From the NCBI GenBank assembly GCA_011503125.2, contig WWBZ02000001.1, positions 806,001-870,000 on the forward strand: DNA of 64,000 nt, in the 5' to 3' direction. Below the pieces are notes generated by a model. The model had not been told where the DNA came from. It saw only the letters and a program-made list of their open reading frames with translations, and searched no databases. The DNA comes from Botryosphaeria dothidea (taxonomy: Eukaryota; Ascomycota; Dothideomycetes; Botryosphaeriales; Botryosphaeriaceae). Made by a program: the position numbers and the translations under genes. Shown here in pieces: positions 36,202 through 48,200 of this stretch. Position 1 is the stretch's first letter. Each line of letters starts with the position of its first letter.

Positions 36202-39200
36202 ATGGCCGTTGATCCATTCTCGCCCATTGCGCCCGCGCGCATACGGGTGCTCCTGGTCCCCGCGGGGAAGATCAAGCGCTCACGATTCATGACCTTCGTC
36301 GAACGCCTGCAGCCCGAATGCGCCATCCGCCTGGGAGACGTCACTCCGGATCCGCGGCCGGACAGAAGTAGGCCGTCCCCAATCCGCTGCATGCCGTGTG
36401 CCTCATACTAATGCCCGTGGAAAGCCATGTTCTCGCCGCTGCGCAATCCAGAAGGCATGCTGCTGTACTACTTTACCACATCCATGCCACCCGCTTCCTA
36501 CATCTCGCTGTCCCCCTTTGAGCTGTGCAGAGAGCCGCTCATGGTGCTCGGAATAGCAGATGGAGAGGAGTACCAGGAGGCCTTGGACAGTGAAAGCGCC
36601 AACGCTGCTGAGGACAAGACTAACGTTGCTCTAAAAAGAGAGGAGCTCAACGAGGTCGTCGATGTCATGCGAGAGGAGTATCCGCGTGCAATAGTACACA
36701 AGCTACTTTTGTTCGACAGCGGCCTTCCTTCTCTTCCGTCCTGGCTGCCAGAGGAGACAATGCTGGTGCCCCCTTTGTCGGAGTCGACCATGACAACCAT
36801 GAAGACCGTGATGTGCGATCTCTCCTCGTTGCTGCTAGCCGAGATGACGGGGCTCGCGAAGTCATTACAAGCGTTGCCCGAGATCAGCATCTCTACCGGA
36901 GCCTCCTCTCCAAATCCTTGCAACCGATCTCCCTTCTCGCTCGTTAGGCAAAGTTCTTTTGGTTTCGGCGCTGCAGAAAACTCTCTCTCGCGCACAGGCT
37001 CCCCTGCGCAGCCGGTCCAGATCCAACAGCTTCAGAAACAGGAAGCTACGGGGAGACGCGGGTCTCTGGGCCTACGACTTAGTCCGCCCGCCGAACACTC
37101 GCCCCGCGCCATCACCCCACCGGAACTCTCCCCGGCTGAGGATCCCTCCAGTGGAAGATCTGGCGAAACAACACCAACCGACTCGGCACCATCCCGCCCA
37201 CGCGCTTTACAACGTTTCTCCATTCAGGGCTTCGGATCCGGCAGCATGGAGGAGAAGGCCAGGCTCAGCAATGCCTGCCGCCATGACCTTGTCGACGCGC
37301 AGGTCTGCATGATGGCCGGCCACGCCCTCGAAGCGCTCAAAAGATCTCACGAAACCTTCCTCAAGGCCGAGACTTGCAACGAACATCTAGTCATGGCGAA
37401 GGCGCTGGAGCAGATGCTGATCTGCTGTCTAATCCTAGTCGGCCATGCGCAGGAGTTCGAGGTATGTCTACCTATCCGTTTTTCAAGATCTGCTACACTG
37501 ATGGAGCTTCCAAGGCATTCTAACGCGCCCGCCACCCAGATACCTACTACTTGCACGCCCAGCACCAAGGGCATGCCTGTTTCCGGCACTCTTGCCAATG
37601 CGCTGGAATGGATCCCGGAGCTGACCTCTCGTATCATGGGATTCTATAGGCTCTCCTTCAAAAGCGACTCCGGTCACCTACTCACTCTGGTCGATGCCGA
37701 GAACAAGATCCGAGTGTCCAACCTCCTTACAGCCATTGAACGCCTTGGAAAGAATTTTACCGCGCACGAATTTCTCGCGAAAGTCGAGAGCCAGTCCGAC
37801 GACAACTCCCCGCCTGTAAAGGGAATATCTGGAAGGGTCGTACACGTATCCAACATCCTCTCCGAAGCCATAGACTCTGTCACACAGTCTGCTGTCATCA
37901 CAGACACCGAGCGGGCCACAGTTTACTCAGAAGCCGCAGGATGCCTCGCCAAGCTGGGTCTTTCAAGGAAACGGGCTTTCGTCGTAACGCTCCTAATGGA
38001 TATTCTGGTACCAGCCTTGCTTCAAGCGCGCAAACTTGGGGCCGCTGAGATGGGAATCCATCCTGCAGCTGGCATGCTTTCCGGCGGCCTCGTGCAGCCC
38101 AACGACAAGAAATATGGAGAGACGGTGTTCATCTTCTTGGAGCAGTTTGTGCGCGAATACGGCGTGCAACCAAGGAGCAGACTTGAGGCTCAGGTCGACG
38201 GCGGATCGGAGCATCTTCGCGCCTATGGAAGCCTTGTTTTGAAAGCAGAGGTTCTCCGGCGGTGTATCAACGTCTGTGAGGCAATGGCTGACCTTCAGGG
38301 TGTCTTGGACTTCTCTTCATCATTCCTTAGTATCATCGCCCCGCAGGAACCACTCGAAGAGACGGACCCAGGTTTCAGATGCCTCATGCCGAGAGAAGAT
38401 CAGCATCGCCTGGTACAAAACATCCACCGTTCCTTGGAGGCAGCGAAGGCCGTTGGTATGGAGCAGACTGAGGCAACGTTCTGGTACGACCACCTTGTTC
38501 ACAGCGTCAAATACGACCCCGAGCGTGCCGGCCGCGATCTCACTCTCCGCAAAAACGCTTCGGCGAATGATTCACAACAGAGGGCTAGATTCGAACATCA
38601 AGCTTTTGGGGATAAGAACAAGGGATCCGCTGTGGTACCATTAGTGGCCGGAGAACCCAGCGAGTTCATCGTGACTTTGCGTAACCCTTTTGCATTCCCA
38701 CTCGATGTCGAGTCCATCAAGCTTGTATCGGCGAAGGGAGTGGAGATCGCCTGTCCTCCCAACTTGACCTATCAGATTCCTCCGTGCGCGGTCCAGCCGC
38801 TGAGAGTCCCAGTCGTTGCCACTGTACCAGATGTTCATGATCTTGTGAAGCTACGCGTCAAGGTTCGTCAGTGTCGGGAGAGGGACTTTGACGTTTCAGT
38901 CAGCCGCACAACTATCCAGGAAGTCGAGAAGATGAAGGAGGTGGGCCACAGTATTGCGAAGATGAACAAGACGAAGGATCCTTCGAGGCCGGGTACTGCC
39001 ACAACCATAAGGCCAGTATCCAGGGGCATGCCGGTCCTACCATCCGTCACGGTGGTTCCGCAACAGCCGAGCCTTGCTGTCAAGACCAACCTAATTCAGG
39101 ACACTTTATCTCTCCTCGAGGGAGAGACGAAGTCATTCAAGGTTACTGTCAGCCATGATGAGAAGGATCAACCCATCAAGGCAAATATCCTGCACATGCT

Positions 39201-40452
39201 TGGACGCAACAACACCGTGGACATGCTCAGGGTCTCGAGGAGAAGCAGTAATCTTCCATCGCAGATTTATGAACTCGGTCAGGATATCGGACGTGCGGAG
39301 TGGAAGTCCAGAGATTTCACACCATCTTCAGAATTGGCACCTCACAAGACTATGACTTTTACAGTAGATGTATTTGGTGTCAAGGGTCTCAACAAGGGAA
39401 CTGTTGGTGTAGAGTACGCCGCAGCAGACCAGCCTCCGGAACTCGGTGACTATTGGGTCACGAGCAGAGTGTCCCAAGAGATCGCAGTTACTGTTCAGCC
39501 CTCCGTTGCAGCGTCGCATTTCTCCATTCTTCCCGGCCGTGAAGCTGGTGAACATATCGAAGCAAAGTTTCCTAATGCTGACACGGACGACCACTTCGTT
39601 CTCGTATTCGATTTCTACAATATCTCTGATCGGGAGCTCAGCATCGAGGCCTGGTACGACGATGCCAACATGCCGAAGCAACCCGTCCTCGAGCTCACCA
39701 GCCGTTCCGACTTCCTCAAGCCCGGCCAAGCCAGCAGCATGGCCGTCCTGCTCCCCAAGATCTACCTGTCCTACTCCAACGACGCCATCCCAGCCGCCCA
39801 GGACCGGCAGTTCGTCCTCACCGACACGAAGCAGCTCTCCCGCGAGGAGCGCATGTGCTTCTGGTACCGCCAGAAGCTCCTGCAGTGCCTGCAATGCCGC
39901 TGGCGCGACCGCACCGGCACGCGCCACGGCCTCGTCAACTGCGCCTCCCTCCAGCTGACCCCCGAAATGGTCGGCTACATCATGTCGATCCTCTCCATCA
40001 GCATGACGGTCCCCTCCGCCACGCGCGCCGACTCGGCCTTCAACCCCGACTCGACCACCGTCATCCTCAACGCCGACGCGCACCCGGCCCTCGCGACCGC
40101 GACCCTCCAGCCCCTCTACCTCCTGCGCCGCGGCGACACGGCCACCGTGCGCGTCGAGCTGCGCAACACCAGCGCCGCCGCCTACGCCTTCACCGTCGCG
40201 CCCTTCGTGCGCGTCGCCGCGCCCCACCTCGACCCGGACGACAGCATCCGCACCCGCGTCGCCCAGCAGCTGCTCGCCTGGGTGCGCGCCTGCCAGCTCG
40301 ATCCCTACCAGACGGTCGTGCTCGAGTCCGACGTCGTTGCCCCCTTTGGCGTCTCGCCCGGCTTCGTCATCGAGCTCGGTCTCGAGGTCGCCGACGGCCC
40401 GTTCCCGGCGAGCCATGTCGGCAGTATGTGCCAGATCCAGGTTGCTGTTTAG
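36202..40452 (+). CDS. TRS120: TRAPPII complex subunit Trs120 / TRAPPC9
   Basis: Large TRAPPII-specific subunit that helps activate the Rab GTPases Ypt31/32 (Rab11) at the trans-Golgi. Exons are 36202-36367, 36425-37461 and 37540-40452, giving 1,371 residues. The N-terminus MAVDPFSPIAPARIRVLLVP and GDVTPD followed by MFSPLRNPEGMLLYYF are Trs120 hallmarks. Helical repeats fill residues 260-700 and Ig-like beta domains the C-terminal half. The second intron (78 bases, with CTAAC) keeps the frame open, so unspliced RNA would add 26 residues. A Ser/Pro-rich disordered insert lies at about residues 170-270. The last 780 bases are far more GC-rich than the rest. Identification is confident. Confidence 0.93.
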
Positions 40453-41110
40453 ATGGCTGGCAATTTTGGGAGACATTGGTGCTCGTTGGTGACATGGTGC
40501 GTGTTTTGCAGGGTCGTTGATTTGAGGTTGGGTTATTCATCCTTCTTCTTGGTGTACGTGGTTGAAAGAATGACGAGGTGATTGAGTGCTTTTATAGATG
40601 GATGGCTGCAGATACAGGGAGGATGGGAGTTGAGCAGATGGAGAAAGGGTTCAAAAATGCTCTAGGCCGTTTTTGCCTGCCTCTATGACCCGCCTGCTCG
40701 TTTGTACAGTAGATGCATTATAGATAGCCAATCCATCGAGGCTATGATGATAAGCGGAAGCAAGTGGTCCTGTTCTGTAGTAAAAATTTATTGCTCTGCG
40801 GCCGATGCGAATGAAAGCCATTCGTGCAGCGAGAAGCAATCAAAGTTTGCATTAACGACAGCGCATCCTCCATGGTCATGACTGCAGGTGACACCCACAT
40901 CTCTCACAAAAAGAAACGCGAAAGACACAAGACCGCAATCTTTCACTTTCATCTTCATTTTTGACTCTTTCTCCCAGAGCCGGACCTAATTCACTAGTCG
41001 CTATCAAACCCCCACCAAACTTACCGTCAAGTAATTCCGCCCCCTCCTTTAGTTTCATGCTGGTATCACATTTTCCCCATATCCCCATCTCCCCGACTCT
41101 CAAACCCAAA
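40453..41110. other. Convergent 3' flanks, Trs120 and Cse1
   Basis: These 658 bases hold the 3' UTRs of two converging genes. The sequence is AT-richer than the flanking coding DNA. No further feature was seen. Confidence 0.5.
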
Positions 41111-44100
41111 TCACCCTTGCATAGTCTGCACCAACGCCGCCTTCGCCTCAGGACTCAACCTCTCCTGCACAAACGCGCTCACCCTGCCGCCATTCCTCTG
41201 ATCCCCCGCCCTGAGGTACTCACCAACCCACCTCTTGACATCCGTAATCTCCTGGAAAGGATCTTGAGCGGCCTTGCGGCACGTGTTAAGCTGGGTGAAG
41301 CCGACGCCGAACGACAGGTCGTCGACATCCTGCTCGGGCATGATGTCGTCGGTGGTGGGAGCCGTGGGCGGGTTGATGAGCAGCTTGAGCAGCGCCTCGC
41401 ACGTGAGTGCCCAGCCCTTCTTGTAGCGCTCAACGAAGGCCTGGCCATCGGTGAGCGTCTTGGTCAGCGAGACGACAGCCGTCTTGCGGTCGAAGGGGCG
41501 CGTGAGCTTTTGCGTGTCGGGGAGGATGATCTGAGGATAAATGGGGCGGAAGACGCTGGAGAACGATGGTTAGCTGAGGGTCAGATATGTAAATTTAGGG
41601 ACGGCTTACTCTTGCTGGACAGAGTCTGCGACGCTGATAAAGAAATCCGACCCGAGTCCCTTATCGTCCCGCGACGCAACGAAGTGGTAGAAGCGCACGA
41701 AACGGGAAGCAAAGGTCTCGGTCTTTGAGTTGGATAACCTCGTGAGCATGATGGTGAGCATGGGAGTGAAGTAAGGCTTGAGGTTGTCAGCCGGAACGGA
41801 GGCAACGATGGCTTCCAATAGGTCAAAACCGTAGGTCTCGTTCGTTTTCGTCGACACAAGTTTTTGGAAGATGCCCAACATAGGCTCGAGCTGGTGGTTC
41901 TGGACAATACTGCGCGGATCGCGACTGATGATGACAGCCAGCAAGCGAACCAGAGCGGGAATGTTGCCCTTGTTCTCCCAAACAACGGGCATGAGAAGCG
42001 GGGGAATCAGCGACTTGTAGTAGTCGGGCAGGACACCAGACGGGTTCGCTTCGAGCAGGGCCGCAAAGAGCTGGAACACGTAAGGGGTAAATTCCTCAAC
42101 CTCGCTGCGAAGAATGGTAGAGAAGGGATCGTAGAGGGCTTGCTCCAGTTTCTGCGGTTCTGCGGACGCCGCACCCTTGATGAGCGCGCCGATGCCCTCG
42201 AAGTGGTAGTAATAGAAACGCGGGTTGCTAGGGTTGTGGCGGATAACCATGGTGATGTTGATGAAGTTCTTGAGTACGGTGTCCGCAATCGGCAAAACGC
42301 CCTCCTTGATGACAATAAGCACTCGCATGACGCACTTCATCAAAAATTCGTTCTCCTGAATCTTCTCGGGGGCAGATTCCTTCTGGATGAGACCGAAGAG
42401 GTGCACTAGCAGATCCTTGGCCAGCGGCGCAACAGTCTCCCGCGGAATGACAGGTTGCCGGTTGTCATCGGTGAGGTAAAGCGCCCGTTCAACCGCAATG
42501 GCGGCATACGAGTAGATGACGAAGTTGGAGACGCCGAGGTGCCTGACAAGGAGAGGGAAAGCGGCTTGCCAGTATTGTTGGGTCAGCTGGCTGCGGAAGA
42601 GGTAGACGAACTTGATCGCATCGACCTTGAGGATCGGCTCAACGCTATCGGCAGTCAAGTCTTCGGCAATGTTCGTCTGGAAAAATTCCAGAATGTTTAC
42701 ATGAGAGTTAACGGTCTTGACGCCGAACTGCGCTGTAGGGGTACCCTTCGCCGCGATAGAGGAGAACAAGTAAACAGCCGTGTCTTTTGATTTCCAGTTG
42801 TTCGCCTTGTCTTGAGAGTAGTGTTGCAAGTAGTTGCCAATGTACTTGTTCACGATACCGGTGACCAACGTTTCGAATTGCGTCATCAGCTGGCGCAGGA
42901 AGTCGGTAGCAGCGCGCCTCCTGGTATCGCTATCTGATCCTTCCAGATCTCTGCGGATAAACTCGATGGGCTCGTCTTCGAACATCTCGATATCCGACTC
43001 ACGCAAGGCGAGGTTGGGCAGGATGACCTTCTCAACGACCTGATTAAGTGTAGCCTCGTTGTTGAAGAGTTGTGCATGCTGGGCATTGGACGTTACTGAA
43101 GTCAAGAACTGCAAAGCCTTGCTGACAAGGATGTCGTACTTGGTCTCCGTGCCAATGTTGGTGAGCAGGTTCCAGGAGCTCTCGATGAAGCTTCCAAGGT
43201 ACTGTCCAAACTCCTCCTCATACTTCTGCGTGTACAGGATGAGCACCTCGAAGATGCCAGCCTTGACGAACTCAAGAGGGCCAGCCTCTGCATCATCATC
43301 GGTGTATAGCGCGGGGTTATCGTACGTCAGGTACTTGTGGAGAAGCTCACTGAGGCCCTTGAGGTTCTCGTCGAATTGCGGAGGCAGGTCCTGGCAGGAG
43401 AGATCGACGGCAAGTTTCAAAATGAGGTTGAGCGAGGTGAAGTAGTTCTGCAAGACGTCCTTGTTGCCTGCATTGGCGGTAATTTGCGCATCGGTGTTCT
43501 GCCACTTGTCAGCCTCAAATTTCAGCCGGTCGTTCGTATTTCCAATCACGCACCTGGAAGAGCTGGAGGAAAGGCTCGGCAAATATCCCCAGCACGAAGT
43601 TGATCTCAGTGTAAAGGTCGTCGGATCTGAAGAGCGGCCTCCAGCGCTTGAAGATAGAGTGTGCGACCTGGAGAACACCATTGTTCACTACTGGATTGTC
43701 GGCCGTCAAACGCGATTTGAGATCCTAGTAAATCAGTACTCACGCCGCGGAGTCGTCCAGATGGAGCCAACGTACCGGCACCAGGCCCTCCCACCGCTCG
43801 TAAAAGTCACTCTCGGCAATCGTGCTGATTGCTTCGCCGAGCTGCGGTTGTATGGAGGGCGGTTGGGAGATCATAAGACCAATGAGCTCCTGCTTCACGG
43901 TGACAACCTCATCTTGCGGCAGCTTGTAGTTGCCTTCCACATCCTGCAAAGCGGTCACTACGGTGTTTTATAGAGTGCGGTCCGGCTACATACAGTCCAA
44001 TTGCGTCTGATGAAATTCTTGAAATACAGGGCAGCGGCAAGTCTCGTGGTCTGGAGTACGGACTGGTCGGCGACAATCTGGAGGAGGGCAATGGAGAAGC

Positions 44101-44370
44101 CCGGAGCAGCCTCTTGCTGCTTAATGGCGCCCTCGGCTGCACAACTATTGTCAGCAGAATGCTCAAGGAAAGTGGACTAGGCGCCGAAGTGCAGGACGTC
44201 GGGGGAGGGCTGGAAGGCCGGGTTTGCTGTGGTAGGCGGGCGAAGCGGCGGGCGAAGCTGCGGGCGGTGGCTTGGTGGGCTGGAGTGTAAACAGACGCAC
44301 CTTCTTTGGCGTGGCGAGGATCCAGACTCTGCTGCAAGAGCTGGGCAATAGCCTGAGTGTTCCCGGCCAT
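41111..44370 (-). CDS. CSE1: Importin-alpha re-exporter Cse1 / CAS
   Basis: Exportin-2, which with RanGTP carries importin-alpha back to the cytoplasm. Six exons on the minus strand: 44370-44301, 44136-43994, 43943-43776, 43724-43554, 43498-41610 and 41555-41111, giving 961 residues, the usual length. The importin-beta N-terminal repeat includes LAAALYFKNFIRRNW. Later come FKRWRPLFRSDDLYTEINFV, FLTSVTSNAQHAQLF (Cse1 central region), HPSNPRFYYYHFEGIGALIK-like sequence at about residues 610-630, and the CAS/CSE1 C-terminal domain ending with RLSPEAKAALVQTMQG. All internal junctions keep conserved sequence, for example FQ/NTDAQITAN and QQD/VFRPIYPQ. Identification is certain. Confidence 0.96.
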
Positions 44371-45257
44371 CGTGAAGAGCTAGCGCACGGATTGGCCCAC
44401 GGAGCAGGGGAATGAGAGAGGTGGTGAGGGTGGAGAGCAGTGGAAAGAGAGCTCCAAGACTTTCTGAGCCGCCTGCGACCAAGCCCTCCCCGAAGTTTCG
44501 CCCGCCTCGGTGCTAAGCCGCTTTGGGAATAGCACCGTGATGTCATGTTAATCCTCACGGTTCTGGAGCCTACTGTGTCTCTTGCTCAAATAACCAACTG
44601 AAGAATAGGTGCTGGTGCGTCAAGTCGACTCTGGGTCGCCGTCCAAACGACTATTTTCTTGGACCCCGCTAGGTCAATCGGGTGCGGGGCAGCCACACCA
44701 CATCATGTTCACTCACGCTCATCATCTGCGCAAGCAAAAATTCGATTGTTTACGCTTATTTTGGCAACCCCACCTAAATCTCCTCGCACCAGCCATGCCA
44801 ATCACTGGAGCTGCCCCAACCAAACGCATTTCGTGTCCAGCTCAAGCACCAGGAAAAAAAGACACATCAACAGAATGAGAGGTATTCCGCAGACAAAAAA
44901 CACTTTTGGGTGGCCGAGACTCCACCACCACCATCGTCTTCAAGCCACTAAGAAAATGCAAAACGCCCAGAAAATGTTGCAGTGTATCCACCCATTCCCG
45001 TCTATCTTTGTTTATGAGTTGGTCGAGGAAACAAACTTTTTTGTGTCATCCGTTTCGACAAAAGAACCCATCCGCCCACCGTGATGCTTGTCATAATTAT
45101 GTTGATTTTCTCTTTTCTGTGCCCTCCACCATCGATGATGTGAGAGTCATCCCGGAACGCCGCAAATGGGGGGGGGGGGGGTATCGTTCGAGCAAGGAAG
45201 CAACATGAATAATGAAATGAAAATTAAAAGAAATGCAAGTTTGCAAAAACCTCGTCT
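44371..45257. other. Intergenic: Cse1 promoter and TSC2 3' flank
   Basis: An 887-base gap between two minus-strand genes. It includes a run of 14 G residues (45168-45181) close to the TSC2 stop. No gene was recognised. Confidence 0.5.
45168..45181. repeat. Homopolymer of 14 G residues
   Basis: An uninterrupted G14 lies within the presumed 3' UTR of TSC2 (C14 in its transcript). Such runs are rare and prone to sequencing error and replication slippage. Confidence 0.85.
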
Positions 45258-48200
45258 TTATCCACGAGAGCCGCTCGAGTTCTGGCGCTCCATATCCGCA
45301 CTCGTGCCGCTCATGATGCTGGATCGGTTACCATCGCTGTTGTACGTGACGACACTCTGGCGATGGAACATGCTGCTATTCATGGTGGTGCCCGGGCCTG
45401 AGGCACTTGAAGGCGGGGTGGGTCCGTTGGGAGCATGTTTATCCCAGAGCTTCCTGATCTCTCGGAGACGACTACGCCACGATGACACATACTCGCCTGC
45501 GTCGCGGCTGGACCACACTTGGCAGAACACGCTGGCATTAAGTGCGAGCATGCGAACATAAGCAGAGAGACCTTTCCCGCTGATGATCTTTGTCTCTGAT
45601 GCCGGCGACACTTCTGGGAAGCCAGGCTGCGTAAGCACCTGGACTTTGTAGAACTGGTCAAGGCGAACGTTATCCCGTGTGTCGACGAAGGTCGTCCGCG
45701 CCTCTGGTGTGATGACAATGTATACATAATTGAATTGGGAAGGAAACATGTCGAAGCGGAATGGAAGGCCGGAGTTGTTGAACACAATATTGACGAAGTC
45801 GTTGCCAATGTGTTTCTTCTTGTTGATGCAGAAAGGATCCGTCTCGAGGTCGGTTGGCATCATCGTAATAACGTGGAAGACCATTTCCACTGCTCGATCG
45901 CGCCAGCAGACGGCGTGGGTACCATCACTGTCGAATTCTCGGTCCAGGCCTTGAAGGTTCATCTTCGCGCCCTTGAGCCGGACAAGTTTCCCTTCCCCAA
46001 GTGCCTCCACAAACACAGTGTAATCTGCTGACCCCATCACATTGGCAAGAACTTCCTGCTCGCTCGACTGTCCCTCGCCAATAAAGATCACGCCGACTCT
46101 GTGACTGTCCACAGTTGATGCACGGTCCAGCATCGCAATAGAACGGCGGGTGACGTCATCCTCAGGGAGTTTAATCCAAGGCGAGTTGTCGACAGCATTA
46201 GGGCTAAAAAGCGTGACAGGAGTAAACAGGCCCTGGAAGATGTCTTCGGGCAGGACGCCAATGTAGGATGACGTGTAGAAGGCATCCGCAGCAAGTCCTG
46301 TGAGGAGGGGTACCTGATGGCGAGGTGGCGGGATTAAGTGCGGGCAATAGATGCCGTAGCTGGTATAAGATGGCCGGCGCTTGATCATTTGAGTGAGGCC
46401 GGTACGCGCTGCCGTCTCAAGCGTCAAGATCATCTCACCCCCGATAACCCATGATCTTTTACTGACTTCCCCATCGGATTCCTTCGCAAAGTGTTCTTGA
46501 TAGCCGGTCTCGTCTCGATCTGTGTAGGCACGGCTGTGTAACATGTCGATGGTGATCAAAGCCTGTTCTTCGATAGTTTCACGGCCATAGCGGTCCGTGT
46601 GAACCAGCTTCCTGATGATCCAGGGTACGAATTTCTCACGATCCTCCAACTTGATGGCCATGAACCAGAATGATATGACATGGTATGCCAAAGCGTGTAC
46701 ATACTGCGGAAGATCATCTGGCTTGGATGACGGCTTGACATGCTGGTCAACCATTTTTGAGTCCCGAAGATCTCTTGACGGGCCACTGTGCCTCAGACCA
46801 GCTCCACTGAGGCGAGTTGGGGGGTTTGCCGCTCTCTCTTGCTGATCGCGTACGTACTGGAGGTAGCGGAAGCAAACACCGAAGACCATCTTGAACTCGT
46901 CGTCACGAAAATTGACGTACAAGTTGGGCAGCCGGACGAGATGGGTCAGAAACTCCAGGATATGAATGGCAATCAGTGGTTGCGTAATTATCTGAGACAT
47001 CTTCTGGACAATATTCTGGAGATGCTTCGTTGTGGAATCTGGGATCTCATGACAACAGACAGTGAGAGCATGAATGCACCACTTTGACGTTCTATCCCAT
47101 GAACCAATGCCCAGATAGAATGACTTGACCATGTCGTCTTGCTCACTCTTCTCAAAATGATGGTGATAGCTGATGAGCATTGTGAGGATATGGAAGTAGC
47201 AGACAGCCACATCAGCTTTTTTGAGAGGGGCATGAGGTGGAGGTTCCGGGACGACCCCATTCCTGATTTGATCGCATATGATGCTTCGAAGAAGTCGAAT
47301 TTGCGGGATACAGTTCTTCCAAAGTGCATGGTTGCAAAGCTGCGGCCCAATGTGCACTAGAACATAGCTGAGAATTTCCCAGTCTGTGCAATTCTGAAAC
47401 AAAGCGATCGCTGTCTCTAACCAGAGTCCTGTCTGAAACAGTTCCCTGTCGGTGATCTTGAAGCAATCGCCATTCTCCTGCAACTCCTCGACATCACTTT
47501 TCTCTTCAGCTTTCTCACCCTCTAGATCTGTGAATAGCACAAGGCTTGGTATCGGCGGTGGTTCTTCCGGGAGGCCTTCTGATTCAGGATACATCCAGAG
47601 AGGCTTGACGAGTCTGACCTTCACGGCACCACTCGACACTCGTGAAGGAGCCCGCGACTGCGGGTGTCCGCCGACCAAGGATCGACGCACAATATTCTTC
47701 TCCTCGCCGTGGGTAGGGCTCACCGCCTCGGCCGAGGTAGTGTCTTCTTCGTCAACGGGGACAATCGTGTCGGCAGTTCTGCCCAGAATGGAAGCCATAC
47801 TCTCCCCTTCAGGAGCAGCATTGACGCGTAGAGCAAAGTTGGCATCGCTGCGAAGGCGAGAAAGAAACTTGATGGCCGAGATTCGAGCGTCCATATTGCA
47901 TTTGCTCGTTCCGGCAACGTACAGGATAAGTTCATATGCCTTGGATGCTTTCCACGCCGAACGGACATATGTACGGACAAAAATTCGAACCAGAGCCTTA
48001 GTAATAACGTTGCTGGGAGATACAGGATGCTCTGCCGAACCCCAACTTTCAGAGGAGTGGTCAGGAATAGCCCCAACGAATTCCCAGAGATAGACGCGGA
48101 ATAAGTCCATGACAAATTCCACCATCTCCTCTGGCGCTTCAGTAACCATATTGACAGCAGCATCAGCGATGACCGCGAGAACTTCTGGGTCAGCCTCTTC

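Noticed and set aside
39328..40476. 382-codon minus-strand open frame opposite the end of Trs120
   Set aside because: It is antisense to conserved Trs120 coding sequence in a GC-rich patch, where reverse frames stay open by composition; the product is low-complexity Gly/Glu/Val/Arg.
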